A DNA stretch of 27,383 nucleotides from an uncultured Prevotella sp. (GTDB taxonomy: Bacteria > Bacteroidota > Bacteroidia > Bacteroidales > Bacteroidaceae): assembly GCA_937916075.1 (NCBI GenBank), contig CALGHW010000157.1, forward strand, positions 1-27,383. The letters run 5' to 3'. Positions 23,169 to 27,383 of the stretch are shown one piece after another; positions within the stretch are counted from its first letter, which is position 1; every line of letters begins with the position of its first letter. A model generated the notes under the pieces. The model worked only from the letters and a program-made list of their open reading frames with translations, did no database searches and was not told the origin of the DNA. The position numbers and the translations under genes are program-made.

Positions 23169-24668
23169 ATGGCAAACTTAAAATCGCTCGCTAAAGACAC
23201 GGCCATATACGGTCTGTCAAGCATCGTCGGCAGGTTCTTAAACTACCTGCTTGTGCCGCTCTATACCGCCAAGCTCTCGGCGGCCAGCGGAGGCTATGGT
23301 GTCATCACCAACGTTTACGCCTATACGGCGCTGCTGCTCGTCATCCTGACTTACGGTATGGAGACCACCTTCTTCCGCTTCGCCAACAAGGAAGGGGAGA
23401 ATCCCAAGAAGGTGTATTCCACGACACTCATCTCCGTGGGCTTCACCTCACTGCTGTTTGTCGTGCTGGTCGTGGCTTTCCTCTCGCCCATATCCAGCTT
23501 CATGGGCTACAGCGACCATCCGTCCTACATCTGGGTCATGGCCGTCACTGTGGCCATCGACGCCTTCCAGTGCATTCCCTTCGCCTACCTGCGCTACCAG
23601 AAGCGGCCGGTCAAGTTTGCCGCGCTGAAGATGCTCAACATCCTCATGGCCATCGGCCTCAACCTGACCTTCTTCTTGCTGCTGCCCGCCCTCTACGACC
23701 GGGCTGGAGGCACCGGTGTCATAACCACTGTCTATGATCCCACTGTGGGCGCGGGCTATGCCTTCTACATCAACCTGGCGTGCTCGGCGCTGCTCACCTT
23801 GGGATTCGTCAACGAGCTGAAGCCCATCGCCCACGGCTTCGACAAGAGGTTGCTGCGCCGGATGCTCTCCTACAGCTGGCCCATCCTTGTGCTGGGCATC
23901 GCCGGCATCCTGAACCAAACGGCCGACAAGATTCTCTTCCCTTACATCTACAAAGGGGCCGACGCCCATACCCAACTGGGCATCTACGGAGCCGCCTCGA
24001 AGATAGCCATGATCATGGCCATGATTACACAGGCCTTCCGCTATGCCTACGAGCCGTTTGTCTTCGGCAAGTCGAAGGACAAGGACAACCGTGACACCTA
24101 CGCCAAGGCTATGAAGTATTTCATCATCTTCACGCTGATGGCCTTCCTCGTGGTCATCGGCTATATGGACGTGCTGAAGCACATCATCGGACACGACTAC
24201 TGGAGCGGCTTGCGGGTGGTGCCTATCGTCATGGCCGCCGAAATCATGATGGGTGTGTACTTCAACCTCTCGTTCTGGTATAAGCTGATAGACAAGACTA
24301 TCTGGGGGGCCTGGTTCTCGGGCGTAGGATGCGTGGTGCTGGTGGCCATCAACATCATCTTTGTGCCCCGGTATGGCTATATGGCCTGTGCGTGGGCCGG
24401 CTTTGCAGGATATGGCACGGCCATGCTCATCAGCTACCTCGTGGGCCAAAAGCACTACCCCATCAATTATCCGGTGGGCGAAATCATGGCCTATGTGGTG
24501 CTGGCCGCCATCCTCTACCTGTGTATGGACTGGAGCAACAGCCACCTGCCTACACTGGGCGCCCTCGCGCTCAACACTGCCCTGATAGCCCTCTTCGGCG
24601 CTTATCTGGTGAAAAAGGACTTCCCGCTCGGATCGCTGCCTGTCGTCGGGCGGTATTTCAGAAAATAA
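23169..24668 (+). CDS. Polysaccharide/oligosaccharide flippase (Wzx-like)
   Basis: A 499-residue membrane protein with about 12-14 predicted helices, opening with LKSLAKDTAIYGLSSIVGRFLNYLLVPLY, the usual start of Wzx/RfbX-type lipid-linked oligosaccharide flippases of the MOP superfamily. The central SYSWPILVLGIAGILNQTADK segment is also typical. It would move a lipid-linked glycan across the inner membrane; the glycan is unknown and no glycosyltransferase is adjacent. The ATG at 23169 is preferred; the frame extends upstream into the previous gene without a good start. It lies 49 bases after the SpmAB-like gene and 33 before the S46 peptidase. Confidence 0.88.
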   Translation: MANLKSLAKDTAIYGLSSIVGRFLNYLLVPLYTAKLSAASGGYGVITNVYAYTALLLVILTYGMETTFFRFANKEGENPKKVYSTTLISVGFTSLLFVVLVVAFLSPISSFMGYSDHPSYIWVMAVTVAIDAFQCIPFAYLRYQKRPVKFAALKMLNILMAIGLNLTFFLLLPALYDRAGGTGVITTVYDPTVGAGYAFYINLACSALLTLGFVNELKPIAHGFDKRLLRRMLSYSWPILVLGIAGILNQTADKILFPYIYKGADAHTQLGIYGAASKIAMIMAMITQAFRYAYEPFVFGKSKDKDNRDTYAKAMKYFIIFTLMAFLVVIGYMDVLKHIIGHDYWSGLRVVPIVMAAEIMMGVYFNLSFWYKLIDKTIWGAWFSGVGCVVLVAINIIFVPRYGYMACAWAGFAGYGTAMLISYLVGQKHYPINYPVGEIMAYVVLAAILYLCMDWSNSHLPTLGALALNTALIALFGAYLVKKDFPLGSLPVVGRYFRK

Positions 24669-24701
24669 GGACAAAACATTATTATATTTAAAAGAAAAAG
24701 A

Positions 24702-26816
24702 ATGAAAAAACAAGCATTGTTCATGGCGGCACTGATTGCCGCAGCTTCGGCCCAGGCCGACGAGGGCATGTGGACCATCGCCAACCTGCCGCAGGCTGTC
24801 TACAGCCAGATGCAGGCTGAGGGATTCACCGTGCCTTACGACGGACTCTACAATAGTCCCAACGCCATCAAAAACGCCGTGGTCAACTTCAGTGGCTACT
24901 GCTCGGGAGTGGTGGTGTCACCCGACGGCCTCGTGTTTACCAACCACCACTGTGGCTTTGAGGCCATCCGCAGCCACTCCACCGTGGAGCACGACTATAT
25001 GCTCAACGGATTCTATGCCAAGACCTTGCAGGACGAGTTGCCCAACAAGGATATGTTCGTGAGCTTCATGGTGGACCAGAAGGACATCACCGCCAAGCTC
25101 GACTCGATGGGCATCTACCGGATGAAGGCGTCCGACCAGGAGACTTTCCTCGACTCAATAGAAAACGCATGGTCGAAGGACGTGAAAAAGAACGACTCCA
25201 CACTCCGGCTGGAAATCAAGCCTTTCTATGAGGGCAACAAGTATTACGCCACGACTTACCGTGACTTCACCGACCTCCGACTGGTGTTCACCATCCCCAA
25301 GTCGATGGGCAAGTTTGGCGGCGAGACCGACAACTGGATGTGGCCCCGACAGACGTGTGACTACTCGGTGTTCCGCATCTATGCCAACCCGAAGACCAAC
25401 GGGCCGGCTGCCTACAGCAAGGACAATGTGCCTTACCATCCTGCCTCATGGGCTCCTGTGTCGCTCGACGGCTACAAGGAGGGCGACTATGCCATGACCA
25501 TCGGCTATCCGGGCAGCACCAGCCGCTATCTCTCCTCGTATGGCATCCGGGAGCGTCGCGACGCGCGCAACGCTCCGAGAGCTCAGGTGCGCGGTGTCAA
25601 GCAGGAGGTCATGCAGCGCCACATGAGAGCCAGCGAGGCCGTGCGCATCAAGTATGACTCCAAGTATGCGCAAAGCTCCAACTACTGGAAAAACTCCATC
25701 GGCATGAACAAGTGTATCGACAGCGTGGGACTGATCCGCCAGAAGGCGGAGTTTGAGAAGAAGATTGCCGCTTATGTTGACTCTACCGGCTATCTGAAGG
25801 ACAAGCTCAACTTCCAGCTGATGGCCCGCCTCTATGGCAAACGCTTTGACATCATCAAGGCACGCACCTTGTTCAGCGAGACTTTCTTCGGCACCAACGA
25901 ACTGACACGCCGGGCCGTCAAGGTACACAACGGCATGGAGGTGAAGGGACCCAAGAAGAGCAAGAAGAAGCAATACGTGGCTTTCGACGACAACAGCGAC
26001 ACTTGGGATGCCGCCACCGACAAGGAGGTGCTCAGCGTGCTGCTCAAGAATTACCGCGAGCAGGTGGACCCGAAATATCTGCCTGACTTTTACAAGACCA
26101 TCGACAGCCAGTTTGGCGGCGACTATGCCAAGTATGTGGACCAGGTGTGGAACACCTCCATCCTGATGCAGCCGGGGGCCAAGATTTATGTCAACAAGAA
26201 AGGGTTCAACAAGGATTTGGGCGTGCAGATGGGACTCGACATCACCTCGGTCATGGCTGATATGGTGGCCCCGCTGGCCGCCATCGCCGACTCTATCGCC
26301 GAGCAGGAGCGCTATCTCTGTGCCGCCAAAATCCGGATGGAACAAGACATGCCTCACTACAGCGACGCCAACTTCACCATGCGCCTCAGCTATGGCCAGG
26401 TGGGGGGCTACGACCTGGGCGGCAAGCCCTCGGGCTACTATACGGATGCCAGCAGCATCGTCAGCAAGATGAAGGCGGGCAACCGGGTACTTGACTACTT
26501 TGCCGAGCCGGTGATGCACCAGCTGATGGACGCCAAGGACTTTGGACCTTACACCGACAAGACCACCGGCAAGATGCAGCTCTGCTTCCTGACCAACAAT
26601 GACATCACGGGCGGCAACAGCGGTTCGCCGGTGTTCGGCAGCAAGGGGCAGCTCTTAGGTCTCGCCTTCGATGGCAACTGGGACAGCCTGTCTAACGACA
26701 TTTTCTTCGACAAAAAGCTGGGCCGCACCATCTGTGTAGACGTGCGCTACATGATTTACCTCATGGATAAATGGGGACATGCCGACCGGCTGCTGAAGGA
26801 AATCGGCGTAAAATAA
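24702..26816 (+). CDS. S46 family dipeptidyl-peptidase, DPP7-like
   Basis: A 704-residue exported serine peptidase that removes dipeptides from the N-terminus of peptides. A signal peptide (about 1-19, ASAQA) is followed by the chymotrypsin-like and helical parts. The triad is visible: His83 (TNHHCG), Asp220 (TCDYSVFRI) and Ser640 (GGNSGSPVF). Eighteen residues after the serine is Gly658 (FDGNW). DPP11 enzymes, specific for acidic residues, carry Arg there, and DPP7 enzymes carry Gly, so preference for a hydrophobic penultimate residue is expected. It is the third gene of the SpmAB-flippase-S46 series; no promoter fits the 33-base gap, although a weak TATATTTA is present. A strong terminator follows. 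Confidence 0.93.
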   Translation: MKKQALFMAALIAAASAQADEGMWTIANLPQAVYSQMQAEGFTVPYDGLYNSPNAIKNAVVNFSGYCSGVVVSPDGLVFTNHHCGFEAIRSHSTVEHDYMLNGFYAKTLQDELPNKDMFVSFMVDQKDITAKLDSMGIYRMKASDQETFLDSIENAWSKDVKKNDSTLRLEIKPFYEGNKYYATTYRDFTDLRLVFTIPKSMGKFGGETDNWMWPRQTCDYSVFRIYANPKTNGPAAYSKDNVPYHPASWAPVSLDGYKEGDYAMTIGYPGSTSRYLSSYGIRERRDARNAPRAQVRGVKQEVMQRHMRASEAVRIKYDSKYAQSSNYWKNSIGMNKCIDSVGLIRQKAEFEKKIAAYVDSTGYLKDKLNFQLMARLYGKRFDIIKARTLFSETFFGTNELTRRAVKVHNGMEVKGPKKSKKKQYVAFDDNSDTWDAATDKEVLSVLLKNYREQVDPKYLPDFYKTIDSQFGGDYAKYVDQVWNTSILMQPGAKIYVNKKGFNKDLGVQMGLDITSVMADMVAPLAAIADSIAEQERYLCAAKIRMEQDMPHYSDANFTMRLSYGQVGGYDLGGKPSGYYTDASSIVSKMKAGNRVLDYFAEPVMHQLMDAKDFGPYTDKTTGKMQLCFLTNNDITGGNSGSPVFGSKGQLLGLAFDGNWDSLSNDIFFDKKLGRTICVDVRYMIYLMDKWGHADRLLKEIGVK

Positions 26817-26852
26817 GGCGGTTGACATAGCGCCACGATTTTTACACATTAC

Positions 26853-26912
26853 AATAGAGACAGGCTGGGAAACTTATCATAAGGATAGTTTCCCAGCCTG
26901 TCTCTATTTTTT
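26853..26912 (+). terminator. 22-bp-stem terminator after the S46 gene
   Basis: A perfect 22-bp stem (26853-26874 with 26887-26908), a 12-base loop TATCATAAGGAT and TTTTTT. It lies about 37 bases after the stop codon and is the strongest terminator in the window. Confidence 0.92.
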
Positions 26913-26944
26913 GAATACACACAATCAGAATTGAACGTTGGGAG

Positions 26945-27383
26945 ATGCTCATCCTCGGATGGATTGCCTATATTGCTTTTCACGGATGGTCCGTTCCTGT
27001 CATGGAAGAATACCGCACCTATTACCTCTGCATCACATTATTCTCTATATTGCCTCTTGCTTATCTCCGCTGCCACAGGTTGCTCACCCGCAGAAGCATG
27101 GAGAACGGACTGTTGCTGACAGCCATTATCCAACTCTTATATATCGGTGGACAAGCCATCGGACTGACAGAGTCGGGCAACACTTGCTTTTCCATTACAG
27201 GGGCCAACGAGAACCCCACCGTAACGGCAGTGTACCTTACCGGATGTATGCCACTGCTCGCAAGGCGTATCCTAACAGAAAGACATCCGGACTTTTATGT
27301 CTTGCTTGCTGTCTTTTCCCTCATTGCGATTGTCATCTTAAAATGCCGGACAGCATATATAGGACTGTGTTTCGAAGCCGTCA
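26945..27383 (+). CDS. Probable O-antigen ligase/polymerase-type membrane protein, 5' part
   Basis: An open frame runs from ATG 26945 (GGAG just upstream) past the right edge, giving about 146 residues. It has several hydrophobic stretches: MLILGWIAYIAF, YYLCITLFSILPLAYL, LLLTAIIQLLYIGGQAIGL and FYVLLAVFSLIAIVIL. The central GANENPTVTAVYLTGCMPLL and the following KCRTAYIGL resemble the F-x-NP and SR-A segments of O-antigen ligase (Wzy/WaaL) family proteins of Bacteroidota. It would join or lengthen surface glycans; whether ligase or polymerase cannot be told from the fragment. It starts 32 bases after a strong terminator with no visible promoter. Confidence 0.65.
   Translation, partial: MLILGWIAYIAFHGWSVPVMEEYRTYYLCITLFSILPLAYLRCHRLLTRRSMENGLLLTAIIQLLYIGGQAIGLTESGNTCFSITGANENPTVTAVYLTGCMPLLARRILTERHPDFYVLLAVFSLIAIVILKCRTAYIGLCFEAV

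Noticed and set aside
25446..26519. A 357-codon open frame on the minus strand, and similar long frames at 2290-3540 and 23448-24713
   Set aside because: They lie opposite the S46, xylanase and flippase genes and have low-complexity, unrecognisable translations.
26931..27119. A 62-codon frame at the right edge
   Set aside because: The overlapping frame from ATG 26945 is longer, hydrophobic and family-like, and stays open to the edge.

Overview
The window looks like chromosomal DNA of a saccharolytic member of the Bacteroidales, most likely a Prevotella/Segatella-type organism (Prevotellaceae). The reasons are: Bacteroidota-type promoters (a -7 box TAnnTTTG, several with TTTG 18-20 nt upstream) in front of many genes; a GH10 xylanase and a GH127 arabinofuranosidase with Bacteroidales-style modules; an S46 dipeptidyl-peptidase; an ECF sigma / anti-sigma / DUF4252 operon; and few Shine-Dalgarno sequences. 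I read 18 complete protein genes, one protein gene cut by the right edge, a partial tRNA-Asn, a candidate small RNA and several strong terminators. Base composition is about half GC in the genes, and visibly richer in AT at 100-780 and in the gaps.

Layout. 1-103: the 3' part of tRNA-Asn and its terminator. 100-780: no gene; it holds an 80-bp palindromic repeat, an outer imperfect inverted repeat and another hairpin. 788-1816: an Rpn/PDDEXK-type nuclease with six identical heptad repeats. 1969-7212: a convergent arabinoxylan pair, a secreted GH10 xylanase (+) and a GH127 beta-L-arabinofuranosidase (-), separated by a shared hairpin terminator. 7485-9788: PNPase (-), divergent from 9977-11131, a thioredoxin-fold lipoprotein that has lost its CxxC. 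11301-12863 (-): ECF sigma factor, membrane anti-sigma-like protein and DUF4252 protein, with an ECF-type promoter in front. 13106-13789 (-): an unrecognised lipoprotein. 13933-19654 (-): topA, aroK, speA and argB in one direction with short gaps. 19655-20023: a promoter plus a strong terminator that together outline a small RNA. 20024-20542 (-): a Nudix hydrolase. 20741-21556 (+): a secreted esterase. 21678-21758: the second, inverted copy of the palindromic repeat. 21890-26816 (+): an SpmA-SpmB-like membrane protein, a polysaccharide flippase and a DPP7-type S46 peptidase, closely spaced and ending in a 22-bp-stem terminator. 26945-27383 (+): the start of a probable O-antigen ligase/polymerase-type membrane protein.

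How the genes fit together. The xylanase, the arabinofuranosidase and the esterase (20741) could together cut, debranch and deacylate arabinoxylan, although the esterase is 13 kb away. The -strand block from topA to argB is housekeeping: DNA supercoiling, aromatic and arginine biosynthesis, and polyamine precursor synthesis. The right end concerns the cell envelope and peptide use.

The least ordinary items are the inverted pair of palindromic repeats with an identical 19-nt loop, the Rpn gene with a slippage-prone heptad array and possible internal start sites, the small-RNA unit upstream of topA, and the probable self-regulated ECF sigma promoter. I did not find a clearly new multi-gene system. 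These are leads and each needs a search or an experiment.
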